Assembly (NCBI RefSeq): GCF_020966775.1 | Contig: NZ_JAJKFV010000002.1 | Location: forward strand, 62,001-126,000 | DNA: 64,000 nucleotides | Source: Rhodopirellula halodulae | GTDB lineage: Bacteria; Planctomycetota; Planctomycetia; Pirellulales; Pirellulaceae | Direction: 5' to 3' | Shown: one piece after another, positions 1 through 7,753 of the stretch | Numbering within the stretch: the first letter of the stretch is position 1 | How the letters are laid out: the number at the start of each line of letters is the position of its first letter | Position numbers and translations under genes: made by a program | Notes under the pieces: model-generated | Told to the model about the DNA's origin: nothing | Seen by the model: only the letters and a program-made list of their open reading frames with translations | Database searches by the model: none

Positions 1-106
1 TTCGTCGTTCCAGGATGGTGACATCGCAACCACCGGCCGCCAATTGCATGGCTGATGCCAACCCACCGGGGCCTGCCCCGACAATGACGACTTTCCGCTG
101 CGACAT
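1..106 (-). CDS. FAD-dependent oxidoreductase, N-terminal fragment (phytoene desaturase-like)
   Basis: Only the first 35 codons lie in the window; the gene runs off the left edge. From the ATG at 106 the protein begins MSQRKVVIVGAGPGGLASAM and continues to a VTILERR segment. This is the dinucleotide-binding fold of FAD/NAD(P) enzymes: GxGxxG(L/A) at residues 10-15 and an acidic residue (Glu33) at the end of the second strand to bind the ribose. The spelling GPGGLASAM...VTILERR is typical of CrtI-type carotenoid desaturases and related amine-oxidase-fold enzymes, and Rhodopirellula species are carotenoid-pigmented. With only the cofactor fold visible, substrate and class cannot be fixed; other flavin oxidoreductases start the same way. 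Confidence 0.7.
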   Translation of the reverse strand, partial: MSQRKVVIVGAGPGGLASAMQLAAGGCDVTILERR

Positions 107-263
107 GACTACCTACCGACCGAACCGTGAAGACCACTCAACCGCACGCCCAAACGGTGCTGCGGGACTGGGTATCTTACGCGTCTGACCAGTGTCACCG
201 ATACGGCAGGTCAATTTGCACCTGCGATCGGGCTGACGCCATCGATCGCGACAGGGCCGTGGG

Positions 264-740
264 TCACAGATATTGCTGGTAGGCAGCGACCGCCAACTGA
301 TCGCAACGTTCGTTTTCGGTGTGACCCGCGTGGCCTTTGACGTGATGGTAGGTCACACGATGCGTTTGCATCTGCTGATCGAGTTCCTGCCACAGTTCGA
401 CGTTCTTGACGGGAACCAGCTTGGAACCGTCTTTTCGCTTCCACCCGCGACGTTTCCAACCCGCCATCCAACTCGCGATGCCTTGACCGACGTAGTTGCT
501 GTCGGCGTACAGCTCCACCGCACAGGGTTCTTTCAGCGTTTCCAGCCCGCGAATCACGGCCATCAATTCCATTTGATTGTTGGTGGTGTGCGGCTGGCCT
601 CCCGATCGCTCGATCTCTTTCAACGTGCGAGGACAACGCAGCACAAACGCCCATCCGCCGGGGCCCGGGTTTCCACTGCAAGCACCATCGGTGTACAGCT
701 CCACCGGCTTCAATGCCTTGCCTGAAGTTGATTGCGTCAT
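264..740 (-). CDS. rnhA: Ribonuclease HI
   Basis: 158-residue type I RNase H, which cuts the RNA strand of RNA-DNA hybrids (primer removal, R-loop clearance) in the cytoplasm. The protein opens with the signature [17 protein letters not shown]. The four metal-binding acidic residues are visible as Asp18, Glu58 (in NQMELMA), Asp80 (YADSNYV) and Asp147 (NERCDQLA), with the flexible-loop His137 in VKGHAGH. The length matches bacterial RNase HI (about 155). The frame stays open upstream to 932, but that extension has no family similarity and overlaps the SDR gene at 808, so the ATG at 740 is chosen. It lies 67 bp downstream of the SDR gene on the same strand. Confidence 0.95.
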   Translation of the reverse strand: MTQSTSGKALKPVELYTDGACSGNPGPGGWAFVLRCPRTLKEIERSGGQPHTTNNQMELMAVIRGLETLKEPCAVELYADSNYVGQGIASWMAGWKRRGWKRKDGSKLVPVKNVELWQELDQQMQTHRVTYHHVKGHAGHTENERCDQLAVAAYQQYL

Positions 741-807
741 CGTCGTTCCGCCTGTGCCTTGAGATTCCGTTCGGATCGTGTTGCCAGTGGTGCTGCCGTT
801 AAAATTT

Positions 808-1632
808 TCAGCCGGTGTTGCGTCCCAACTGCAATCCGTCGGGGGCAAAGATGCCACGCCCACCATCCACCGGCAGACAAACTCCGGTAACGAAAGTGTT
901 TTCGCACAAAAAGCTGACCGCGTGAGCCACATCGTCTGGGGTGCCGACGCGGCCGACCAAAGTGCTCTGAGCCAACTCGGCCACGGTTTCTTCCGTCACG
1001 TCGTCGGACAACAGCACCGGACCGGGCTGCACACAATTGACTCGAAGGTTGGAGTTCATCGCGCCAAGTTCTACCGCCAACGACCGAGTCATGACCTCGA
1101 TGGCACCTTTGCTGGGGAAGTACGCCGCGTGGTCAGCGTAGGGTCGCACCGTCGCCCAATCACCCAAGTTGATGATGCATCCGCCGCTGGGTTGCGATGT
1201 CATGTGACGCCCCGCCGCACGAGCGCACAGCAGCGAGGCAACCGAGTTGATCTGAAAGTAGCGACGGATCTCGTCACCGGTGATTTCGGCCAGCGGAGTC
1301 GGCGTCCAGATCGCGGCGCTGTTGACCAAAATATCCAGCCGCCCGAAACAAGCCGCGGCTTCGTCGACGATGCGGTCACAGGCCTCGTCGTCTTCCAACG
1401 TTCCCTGAACAACGGCCGCACGACGACCGAACCGCTCCTTCCAAGTTGCGGCCGCTTCGTTTGCCTCGTCGGTGCTGGTGTTGGCGTGCAGCACCACATG
1501 ACAACCGCGACGCGAGAGCTCTTCGGCGATCACGCGACCGACACGGGGTGCTCCACTACCGGTGACCAATGCCACCGGATCATTGGTTGCAAACGTTTCC
1601 TGCAATCGCGAGCGACGTGTTCCGCTACTCAC
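808..1632 (-). CDS. SDR-family oxidoreductase, pteridine-reductase-like
   Basis: 274-residue short-chain dehydrogenase/reductase. Seen: nucleotide-binding VALVTGSG near residue 20, ILVNSAA around 101-107, the YxxxK pair Tyr171/Lys175 in YFPSKGA, and a C-terminal cofactor-loop segment VNCVQPGPV. The usual catalytic Ser position reads Asp158 (INLGDWA), as in pteridine reductases (PTR1/FolM type), so reduction of a pterin or dihydrofolate is a reasonable guess. The substrate is not proven. I chose the GTG at 1632 because it directly follows the bioB stop (1634-1636), a translational-coupling arrangement. An in-frame ATG at 1683 would instead overlap bioB by 50 bp. The gene is co-transcribed with bioB. 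Confidence 0.85.
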   Translation of the reverse strand: MSSGTRRSRLQETFATNDPVALVTGSGAPRVGRVIAEELSRRGCHVVLHANTSTDEANEAAATWKERFGRRAAVVQGTLEDDEACDRIVDEAAACFGRLDILVNSAAIWTPTPLAEITGDEIRRYFQINSVASLLCARAAGRHMTSQPSGGCIINLGDWATVRPYADHAAYFPSKGAIEVMTRSLAVELGAMNSNLRVNCVQPGPVLLSDDVTEETVAELAQSTLVGRVGTPDDVAHAVSFLCENTFVTGVCLPVDGGRGIFAPDGLQLGRNTG

Positions 1633-1633
1633 G

Positions 1634-2698
1634 TCAGACGCTGACCTCTTCGCACGATCCGGTGACTTCAAAACCCAAGTCACGAATCATGTCGTAGTCA
1701 GCTTGAGGAGCTTGCCCCTGCGTCGTCAGGTAATCACCGACGAAGACACTGTTCGCGACGTACAGCCCCATCGGTTGCAATTGACGCAGGTGCAGTTCAC
1801 GACCTCCCGCGATGCGCAGTTCACGATCGGGATTCACAAAGCGGAACATCGCGAGTGACTTCAAAGCGTCTTGGGGTGACATCGCATCGGTGCCCTCGAG
1901 CGGCGTTCCGTCGATCGCGTTCAGAATGTTCACCGGAATGGACTTCACGCCCAAGTCCCGCAGGTCAAACGCCATCGAGACAATGTCCTCTTTGGATTCG
2001 CCCATTCCGATGATGCCGCCGCTGCACATCTCCATACCCGCGTCGCGAACATTTCGCAGCGTTTGCACGCGGTCTTGATAAGTGTGCGTGGTGCAGATCG
2101 TTTCGTAGTGCGATTCGCTGCTGTTCAAATTGTGGTTCACGCGGTCGACGCCGCAAGCTTTCAAACGCTGTGCTTGCGACTCATCCAGCAGTCCCAAACA
2201 AGCACAGATATCCAATCCATACTTCTGCTTGATTTCAGGAACGATGGTTTCCACCGCTTTCATTTCACGCTCGTTGGGCCCCCGTGCGGAGATCACCAAA
2301 CAGTACGTTTTCGCACCTCGTTCGGCGGCCACCTTCGCGGCTTCCATCAACGCATCGCGTTTCAGGATGTTGTATTTCGGAATGGGTGCGTCGGAGACCT
2401 TCGACTGGCTGCAGTAGTGGCAATCCTCGGGACAAAGACCACTCTTGGCATTCATCAAGAAATACAACTGAACGCTATTGCCAAAGTGTTGATGCCGGAT
2501 CCGATAGCCCGCCGACAGAATCGCGGGCACATCCAAATCAGACGCCTCCAGCATCGCCAACGCTTGCTCGCGAGTGATCGGGGTGCCATCGAGGACTTGT
2601 TGAGCCAGCGCGTCGTAGTATCCCGGAGGAGAGAACTCACCGGCTTTGGCAGCCGGGGCAACAACGGAATCAGCAGCACTGGAGTCAGCAACGCTCAT
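1634..2698 (-). CDS. bioB: Biotin synthase
   Basis: 354-residue radical-SAM enzyme that inserts sulfur into dethiobiotin, the last step of biotin synthesis. The radical-SAM cluster motif CxxxCxxC is seen in CPEDCHYCSQS, followed by the biotin synthase blocks GAKTYCLVISARGPN, NHNLNSSESHYETI, MCSGGIIGMGE and IPVNILNAIDGTPLE. The ATG at 2698 is preferred. The frame also offers a GTG at 2755, 57 bp upstream, which would give a low-complexity N-terminus. It follows the small membrane-protein gene ending at 2759 and precedes the SDR gene with only a 1-nt gap, so these form a minus-strand operon. No other biotin gene is in the window. Confidence 0.95.
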   Translation of the reverse strand: MSVADSSAADSVVAPAAKAGEFSPPGYYDALAQQVLDGTPITREQALAMLEASDLDVPAILSAGYRIRHQHFGNSVQLYFLMNAKSGLCPEDCHYCSQSKVSDAPIPKYNILKRDALMEAAKVAAERGAKTYCLVISARGPNEREMKAVETIVPEIKQKYGLDICACLGLLDESQAQRLKACGVDRVNHNLNSSESHYETICTTHTYQDRVQTLRNVRDAGMEMCSGGIIGMGESKEDIVSMAFDLRDLGVKSIPVNILNAIDGTPLEGTDAMSPQDALKSLAMFRFVNPDRELRIAGGRELHLRQLQPMGLYVANSVFVGDYLTTQGQAPQADYDMIRDLGFEVTGSCEEVSV

Positions 2699-2758
2699 GG
2701 AACCAATTGGGTCAGCGGGGAGGGGACGAAGACGCGAATATTTGATCGTCGGCACGAT

Positions 2759-3382
2759 TCAGCGTGTCATTTCAGACTGCATCGTCGACGTTTGGACTTC
2801 CGACGACAAGCCGGGGCGTTTCCCGGTGGGTGAGGACGGGACAGCCAACTCCAGAATTTGATCCAATTGCTCTCGTAATTCAATCATCTGATGCTTGCTC
2901 AAACCTTGCCCAATCCAACTGGCAATGTGCAGGCCGAGGATCCCCAGGATCGCGATCGGCAGAGCCCACACCGCACTGATAGCACGGCCCAAACTCCACT
3001 GCACGTAAACCACCAGCAATCCACCACAAAACAGCAGCCCCAACGCGAAGTAGAGGAACATGCAGAACGTCCAAATCTCGGGGCGTGGCGAAAAACGTCC
3101 AAATAGCTGCGAGCGTCCCGCAGGTGAATCCTCGGAAGAAACCAAAGCTGACGAGACGTGGTCGTGTCCCGACTCAGGGACGTCACTGATCTGCACCGAC
3201 AGATGAGGCGACCAGAACCGAGTCTCGTCTTTCGGTGGCGCTATCTCGACGCATGTCCCAGCGGTCACCGCCCGAGTAGACGCCCCCAAGGAAGCGATGG
3301 CGTGCCGCACCCGACCCATCAACTCTTTTGACGGGAGCGGAAAATCCATAGAGAATGTCGGTTGCATTTCAAGGGGGGACAT
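2759..3382 (-). CDS. Hypothetical membrane protein, two C-terminal helices
   Basis: 207 residues, not recognised as a known family. The N-terminal half is soluble and rich in charged and polar residues. Two hydrophobic stretches near residues 104-128 and 133-157 (FCMFLYFALGLLFCGGLLVV, then WALPIAILGILGLHIASWIG) predict a hairpin in the membrane. A short amphipathic segment (MIELREQLDQILEL) and a polar tail follow. The start ATG at 3382 is the first in frame. It is upstream of bioB in the same direction, and its 5' side faces pyk across about 195 bp, so that gap must carry divergent promoters. Function unknown. Confidence 0.65.
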   Translation of the reverse strand: MSPLEMQPTFSMDFPLPSKELMGRVRHAIASLGASTRAVTAGTCVEIAPPKDETRFWSPHLSVQISDVPESGHDHVSSALVSSEDSPAGRSQLFGRFSPRPEIWTFCMFLYFALGLLFCGGLLVVYVQWSLGRAISAVWALPIAILGILGLHIASWIGQGLSKHQMIELREQLDQILELAVPSSPTGKRPGLSSEVQTSTMQSEMTR

Positions 3383-3577
3383 CGTTCAGAACCCTTTTTG
3401 CGGCGGATGATCAGCACAACTGTATTCTGGATTGCCTCGACAACGGAGACTATCACAACAAAAAAGGCCACCACAGGAGCGATCCCGCCCGCTGCCGTTC
3501 CGGCTGGTTGCTGACTTGGCGATTGGTCGCGACACTTCGCCGCCTCGTCACTTATTTCCGCTCTTCGAGACGCAACC

Positions 3578-5008
3578 GTGCAGGACTACCGCCACACAAA
3601 AATCATCGCCACGATCGGCCCCGCTACCCAGTCCCCCGAAAAACTGGCTGCGTTGATTGAAGCGGGTGTCGACGTCATGCGTTTGAACATGGCGCACGGA
3701 ACGCCTGAGTGGGTCCTAGAAATCGTTGCTCGCATTCGCTCCGTCTCGAAATCCATTCACCGCCATGTCGCGGTCATGATGGACGTCAAAGGCCCTGAAA
3801 TCCGCACCGGGGCGGTGGATGACCCCATCGAGCTGAAAGCCGGCGACGAACTGGTCCTGTTCACCGACGAATGCTCGAACCAATCCGCACTCGAATCGGA
3901 TGGCACACCACGCGTCAGCGTCAACTATCCGGGACTGCCGGGTGCCATTGATTTGGACAGCACCATCTTGGTCGACAGTGGGCTGCTGCATTGGCACGTG
4001 TTGGCAAAGGATGCCACGACGATCCGCTGCCGAGTGATCACCCCCGGCGTCTTGGAATCGCGACGGCACATCAACCTGCCCGGAATTCAAGTCAATCTCC
4101 CCGCGATCACCGACAAAGACAAAACCGACTTGATCGCCGGGATCGAAGCGGGCATCGATTTCGTGGCGTTGTCGTTCGTTCGCCAGGCCGAGGATGTCGA
4201 GACCCTGCGCGAATTCCTGGACCAACATGATTCACATGCACGTATCATTTCCAAAATCGAAGACCAAGCCGGTGTTCGCAACATGGAAGCGATCATTCGC
4301 CAATCCGACGCCATCATGGTCGCTCGCGGTGACCTCGGAATCGAAATTGACTACCACCGCCTGCCGCTGGTCCAAACGGAGCTGATCCGTGCCTGCCAAG
4401 TCGAAGGCAAACCGGTCATCATCGCGACTCACTTGTTGGAGTCCATGATTCACTCGCCGGTTCCGACCCGAGCCGAAGTGTCCGACGTCTGCAACGCCAT
4501 TCGCGAACAGGCCGACGCCGTGATGCTTTCGGGCGAAACCACCACGGGCAAATATCCGCTGGAGTCCGTCGGTGTGCTGCAGAACATTATCGGCAGCATT
4601 GAACCAACGGTCAGCCGCCAATTGAATTCCAAGATTGTCCTGCGGGAACCCAAATCAAAGATGCTTCGGTCTTCAGCCATCTTGGCTCAGGAGCTTGGCG
4701 AATCAGGAATCGTCGTCTTCACCCGCAGCGGTTTCCTGGCTTACGTCCTTGGTGCGCTGCGACCGCGTGGCGTGCCAATTTTTGCGTTCACCGACATCGA
4801 ACACACCTTCCACCACCTGTTGCTGCCTTGGGGCGTGGAACCTTTCCTGATGGACTTCTCGGAAGACCACGATGAGACGATTTCCAACGCGTTGGAAATC
4901 TTAAAGGAGAAAGGCTGGTGCAAACCCGGCATGTGGCTGGGCGTGATCACCAACGCGCTCGCCGACGAGAAGATCGTCGACACGCTCCAGCTCCGCGAAG
5001 TCCAGTAG
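3578..5008 (+). CDS. pyk: Pyruvate kinase
   Basis: 476 residues, the normal length for bacterial pyruvate kinase; makes pyruvate and ATP from phosphoenolpyruvate and ADP. The protein starts at GTG 3578 (MQDYRHTKIIATIGPAT); no upstream ATG keeps the conserved TKIxxTIGP start at the right distance. Visible landmarks: MDVKGPEIRTG, the active-site strand ISKIEDQAGVRNMEAI, DAIMVARGDLGIEI, and EQADAVMLSGETTTGKYP. Two common segments vary: NMAHGTPEW instead of NFSHG, and IATHLLESM instead of ATQMLESM. Both are conservative and do not suggest inactivity. It stands alone, with a strong inverted repeat (5040-5083) downstream that may end transcription. Confidence 0.95.
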   Translation: MQDYRHTKIIATIGPATQSPEKLAALIEAGVDVMRLNMAHGTPEWVLEIVARIRSVSKSIHRHVAVMMDVKGPEIRTGAVDDPIELKAGDELVLFTDECSNQSALESDGTPRVSVNYPGLPGAIDLDSTILVDSGLLHWHVLAKDATTIRCRVITPGVLESRRHINLPGIQVNLPAITDKDKTDLIAGIEAGIDFVALSFVRQAEDVETLREFLDQHDSHARIISKIEDQAGVRNMEAIIRQSDAIMVARGDLGIEIDYHRLPLVQTELIRACQVEGKPVIIATHLLESMIHSPVPTRAEVSDVCNAIREQADAVMLSGETTTGKYPLESVGVLQNIIGSIEPTVSRQLNSKIVLREPKSKMLRSSAILAQELGESGIVVFTRSGFLAYVLGALRPRGVPIFAFTDIEHTFHHLLLPWGVEPFLMDFSEDHDETISNALEILKEKGWCKPGMWLGVITNALADEKIVDTLQLREVQ

Positions 5009-5039
5009 ACCCGCGCGAAGCCCAGCAGAGCCAATAGTT

Positions 5040-5083
5040 GGCCAAACCGTCTTCTACGCACCGCTCGTGCGATTGGTTTGGCC
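5040..5083 (+). terminator. Nested stem-loop downstream of pyk
   Basis: A 9-bp perfect outer stem (GGCCAAACC at 5040-5048 with GGTTTGGCC at 5075-5083) encloses a second 5-bp hairpin (CGCAC 5057-5061, GTGCG 5067-5071). It begins 32 bp after the pyk stop. There is no T-tract, so it is not a textbook Rho-independent terminator. It could equally be a regulatory structure ahead of the hsp20 promoter 42 bp further on. Confidence 0.45.
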
Positions 5084-5124
5084 GACTGCCAACATGTTCC
5101 TTTCGCAGAGTCCCGGCTCGCGAA

Positions 5125-5141
5125 TTGGCACACTCGTTGCA
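5125..5141 (+). promoter_or_regulatory. Sigma-54 (-24/-12) promoter for the hsp20 pair
   Basis: TTGGCACACTCGTTGCA matches the RpoN consensus almost completely: GG at 5127-5128, GC at 5139-5140, exactly 10 nt between them, TGGCAC at -24 and TTGCA at -12. A start site about 12 nt downstream (near 5152) would leave a leader of about 110 nt before the first hsp20 ATG at 5263. Inference: expression of these heat-shock genes needs an enhancer-binding activator in addition to, or instead of, a sigma-32-type factor. Confidence 0.8.
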
Positions 5142-5150
5142 TTTTCTGGG

Positions 5151-5189
5151 TGTCACTCAAGCTGCCACTGTCAATTTGTCAAACTGACA
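5151..5189 (+). promoter_or_regulatory. TGTCA repeat cluster in the hsp20 leader
   Basis: Between the sigma-54 promoter and the hsp20 ATG, the pentamer TGTCA occurs at 5151-5155, 5169-5173 and 5177-5181. The last copy forms a dyad with TGACA at 5185-5189 (TGTCA-AAC-TGACA); a further TGACA lies at 5213-5217. It may be an operator or activator site at or just downstream of the transcription start. The protein that would bind is unknown. Confidence 0.4.
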
Positions 5190-5262
5190 TACCGACCGCT
5201 GGCGGCTCTTTTCTGACACCCATTCTTTTGTTGCACACCCGTGTAGCTGGAGGACAAAGATC

Positions 5263-5688
5263 ATGCTTGCGACCCGCTGGGAACCCTGGAACGAACTGAA
5301 TCGTTTGTCACGTGAGATGGATCGACTCTTCACCCGCAATGGGGCGTCCGTCCCATCGTCGGTGACCTATCCCGCGCTCAACGTATGGGAAGACGAAGGG
5401 CACTTGCACGTCGAGGCCGAACTGCCCGGTTTTCAATCTGACCAGATGGAAATTTACGTGGATGCCAATCAACTGATACTCAAAGGCGAACGAACGGCAC
5501 CCGAGCGGAAAGAGGGAACATGGCATCGACAGGAACGAGGCTTTGGAAGCTTCCACCGTTCACTGGAGCTCCCCGCTGATGTCGACGCAGACGGCGTCAC
5601 GGCGGACTTCAAAAACGGAATCTTGCACGTGACGCTACCTAAAAGCGAAGAAGCCAAACCGCGACGCATCGAAATTCAATCTCATTGA
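5263..5688 (+). CDS. Small heat shock protein, Hsp20 family (first copy)
   Basis: 141-residue alpha-crystallin-type chaperone that holds unfolding proteins in the cytoplasm. The crystallin domain runs from about residue 37 (PALNVWEDEGHLHVEAELPG) to the end, with the family landmark FKNGILHVTLPKSEEAKPRRIEI. The N-terminal arm is short (WEPWNELNRLSREMDRLF), typical of class A bacterial Hsp20. The ATG at 5263 has a clear ribosome site (GGAGGA, about 8 nt upstream). It is paired with a second hsp20 66 bp downstream and preceded by a sigma-54 promoter. The C-terminus KPRRIEIQSH lacks a clear IxI oligomerisation motif beyond RIEI. Confidence 0.95.
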   Translation: MLATRWEPWNELNRLSREMDRLFTRNGASVPSSVTYPALNVWEDEGHLHVEAELPGFQSDQMEIYVDANQLILKGERTAPERKEGTWHRQERGFGSFHRSLELPADVDADGVTADFKNGILHVTLPKSEEAKPRRIEIQSH

Positions 5689-5754
5689 CCTTCGTTGCAT
5701 TGAATCAAAGCGTTTGCCGTTTCAACACAAAGCCCATTTGCTTGGAGATCCATC

Positions 5755-6168
5755 ATGAGCACAACTCTCACAACTCAATCGAATGAATCCGCGTCTTGCC
5801 ACGAGGTGCAACACACCGGAGGCGAAGAACCACTTCGCAGCCGAACGTTCATGCCTCGGTTTGACATCTGGGAAGACGAACAAGAACTCACGCTTTTTGG
5901 CGACTTACCAGGTGTTACACCGGAGGACCTCGACGTCGAATTCGAAAATCGAATGCTCACCATTCGTGGCAAAGTCGCCTCGGGTGACCGACCAGCCAAA
6001 TCGTTGCAATCGGAATACGAAGTGGGGGACTACCAACGCAGTTTCACCATCGGCGAAAAGATCGATGCTGCCAACATCACCGCTGAACTGAAGGACGGCG
6101 TGTTGACACTGCATCTGCCGAAAGTGGAAGAAGCCAAACCCCGCCGTATCGAGATCCGCTCGAACTGA
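5755..6168 (+). CDS. Small heat shock protein, Hsp20 family (second copy)
   Basis: 137-residue second Hsp20, probably co-transcribed with the first: a 66-bp gap with no promoter motif that I can see, and a ribosome site GGAG about 9 nt before ATG 5755. The N-terminus (about 35 residues) is unrelated to that of the first copy. The crystallin domain (FDIWEDEQELTLFGDLPGV to LKDGVLTLHLPKVEEAKPRRIEI) is clearly similar, and the last 14 residues are nearly identical. This suggests tandem duplication with a replaced N-terminal arm, so the two chains may form mixed oligomers with different clients. Confidence 0.95.
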   Translation: MSTTLTTQSNESASCHEVQHTGGEEPLRSRTFMPRFDIWEDEQELTLFGDLPGVTPEDLDVEFENRMLTIRGKVASGDRPAKSLQSEYEVGDYQRSFTIGEKIDAANITAELKDGVLTLHLPKVEEAKPRRIEIRSN

Positions 6169-6224
6169 CCGGCCGGACGGGAAGCAAACCCGCTTTGCCG
6201 TTCATCCAACTGAATCGCCTCAAT

Positions 6225-6262
6225 ACAAACGTCCGCGTGGGATTTCCCATGCGGACGTTTGT
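6225..6262. terminator. Bidirectional stem-loop between convergent genes
   Basis: ACAAACGTCCGC (6225-6236) pairs perfectly with GCGGACGTTTGT (6251-6262). The stem extends inward by one G-T pair and four more base pairs to an ATTT loop, about 17 bp in all. It lies between the hsp20 pair (ending 6168) and the convergent lyase gene (ending 6292), so it can stop transcription from both sides even though T-tracts are weak. Confidence 0.75.
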
Positions 6263-6291
6263 CGTATGGCTGCGTCGTGTGAACGCGTGGA

Positions 6292-7203
6292 TCAGTCGAC
6301 CAACTTCATGGTCTTCAGCGCTTCGCGAATCTTGGCTTGTGTCTCCTCACAAACATTGCTCAGCATCGGCTGGATCGGGCCTGTTTCAGCGACACCCGCC
6401 AACCTGACTGCCTCGTGCAGCACCCGAATCGGATGGATCCCATCTCGCAAATCTTCCAGAGGGCGGAAGTACTGGCGAATGGATTCGGCCATCTCGATGT
6501 CATCGCTTTGGATCGCTCCCAACATGTCCATGCTCTTACGAGGCGAGACACAAACACAACCGCTGGTGAAACCGGTGATGCCAAAGTCACGAAGGTGAAC
6601 GATGGCGGGTTGCTCACCGATGCCGCTGACGATCCGCTCCGCGGGGAATACGTCGGTGACCTCGCGAAGGTAGTTGTCTTCGGCGGGGTTCTCACGCACG
6701 ACGGCGTACTTGATCCACGAGATCGCACCGTCTGCTTCCAATGACTGGATGTCTTGCGGTTCCAACCAACGGTCGTGTTTGAGATAGACCACCAACGGCT
6801 TGCCATACTGCTCGGCCAACATCCGAATCCCCGTTGCGATGCCCGCCGAATCGACGATGTCTCGCGAAGGCAACAACATGGCGGTGCCGAAATCGAACTC
6901 TTGCAAAATGCCAATTTGGTCCGAGGCGATTCCGTAGGACGGCCCGATCGATGGCACGACGGTCGTGTCGGGACCAGCCGAATCCGAAAGCATGGCGAGC
7001 AAGTTGTCAAAGTCAGCGAGGCTGGTGTGATACAGCACCGCGTTGCCACCGTAGAGTAGCGAACGCACGCCACCGGCTTCGAGGTAGCGGATGATCTTTT
7101 CGTTTTCGTCAGCGTCGATTTGATAGTCGGAATCACGAGCCAACGGTGGCACGGCAAAAACAGACTCAGGCAACAAAGCGGGATTGAAGGGTCCGGTTTT
7201 CAT
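6292..7203 (-). CDS. Dihydrodipicolinate synthase / N-acetylneuraminate lyase family protein
   Basis: 303-residue TIM-barrel class I aldolase of the DapA/NanA superfamily. The Schiff-base lysine is expected at Lys165 (ISWIKYAVVRE), with Tyr140 (VVYLKHDR) in the position of the catalytic tyrosine of DapA. The usual GTTGE phosphate/keto-acid loop reads YGGNAVLYH here, so it is probably not a true dihydrodipicolinate synthase. It may cleave or form another 2-keto acid, as in the many sugar-acid aldolases of this family. The ATG at 7203 is the natural start (MKTGPFNPALLPESVFAVPP fits the family's beginning). It is a single gene with no pathway partner next to it. Confidence 0.85.
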   Translation of the reverse strand: MKTGPFNPALLPESVFAVPPLARDSDYQIDADENEKIIRYLEAGGVRSLLYGGNAVLYHTSLADFDNLLAMLSDSAGPDTTVVPSIGPSYGIASDQIGILQEFDFGTAMLLPSRDIVDSAGIATGIRMLAEQYGKPLVVYLKHDRWLEPQDIQSLEADGAISWIKYAVVRENPAEDNYLREVTDVFPAERIVSGIGEQPAIVHLRDFGITGFTSGCVCVSPRKSMDMLGAIQSDDIEMAESIRQYFRPLEDLRDGIHPIRVLHEAVRLAGVAETGPIQPMLSNVCEETQAKIREALKTMKLVD

Positions 7204-7753
7204 GGTGGGAACTCAGGAGGCGGGTCCGCAAACAACCACGTCGAGTTTTCGCGGCAAAGTGTGGGGAGAAAATGAGGCCAGTAGTAAGGCCAACAAAGTA
7301 ACCACTTCCAACGGTGGAAGCGACGGTGCCACAGCTCGGTCCCTCGCGGACCAGTGCCAAACCGACCACGCCAGACGGCCGACTCCACGATCGCTGACCG
7401 GAAAATACCAAGGACAACGGCCCGGAGGTTTGGGTGGATTGTGCGATGTTGCGAAAACGCAACGTCTGTGCGTTTGACGAAACGGCCTCGGCAAAATAGT
7501 GAAGATGACTGCCCGGGTGGCTTGCAAAAGTGTCGTTTTTTACGGGTTTTTTATGCATTTGGCTTAAGTCTTGCCTACGCTTATTTGTGCGGCCAATTTT
7601 GGCCGGGGGATGCTTGCCGCGCTGATGGCAAGCCCTTTCCTTTGGACACGCCATTGCAACAATCCGGTGTGCTCCGCGAATTGGGAGCCGGCGAGTTCGT
7701 CTCGACACACTCGCCGTCCGAATTGCGGAAAGTCCCATTTGAGAATCGCCAAC
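7204..7753. other. 550-bp intergenic region with two 5'-UTR hairpins
   Basis: No supportable gene on either strand. It separates the divergent lyase and surface-protein genes and must hold both promoters. Near its right end are two compact inverted repeats: GGCCAA-TT-TTGGCC at 7591-7604 and GCTTGCC (7612-7618) with GGCAAGC (7627-7633). They probably lie in the untranslated leader of the downstream YTV-like gene. A frame stays open back to a TTG at 7571, but its translation has no signal peptide at its start and looks random. Confidence 0.55.

Noticed and set aside
2699-2755. GTG 2755 as the bioB start
   Set aside because: The 19 extra residues are not similar to biotin synthases, and the ATG at 2698 gives normal length.
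3383-3577. Small coding genes between the membrane-protein gene and pyk
   Set aside because: The frames here run into pyk in another frame and have no motif. It is a divergent promoter region.
5009-5262. CIRCE (HrcA) element ahead of the hsp20 genes
   Set aside because: No TTAGCACTC-N9-GAGTGCTAA sequence is present; the dyad seen is TGTCA-AAC-TGACA.
7571-7753. Longer start (TTG 7571) for the YTV-like gene
   Set aside because: The extra 61 residues are random-looking, have no export signal at the start and cross two hairpins. The ATG at 7754 puts a proper signal peptide near the N-terminus.
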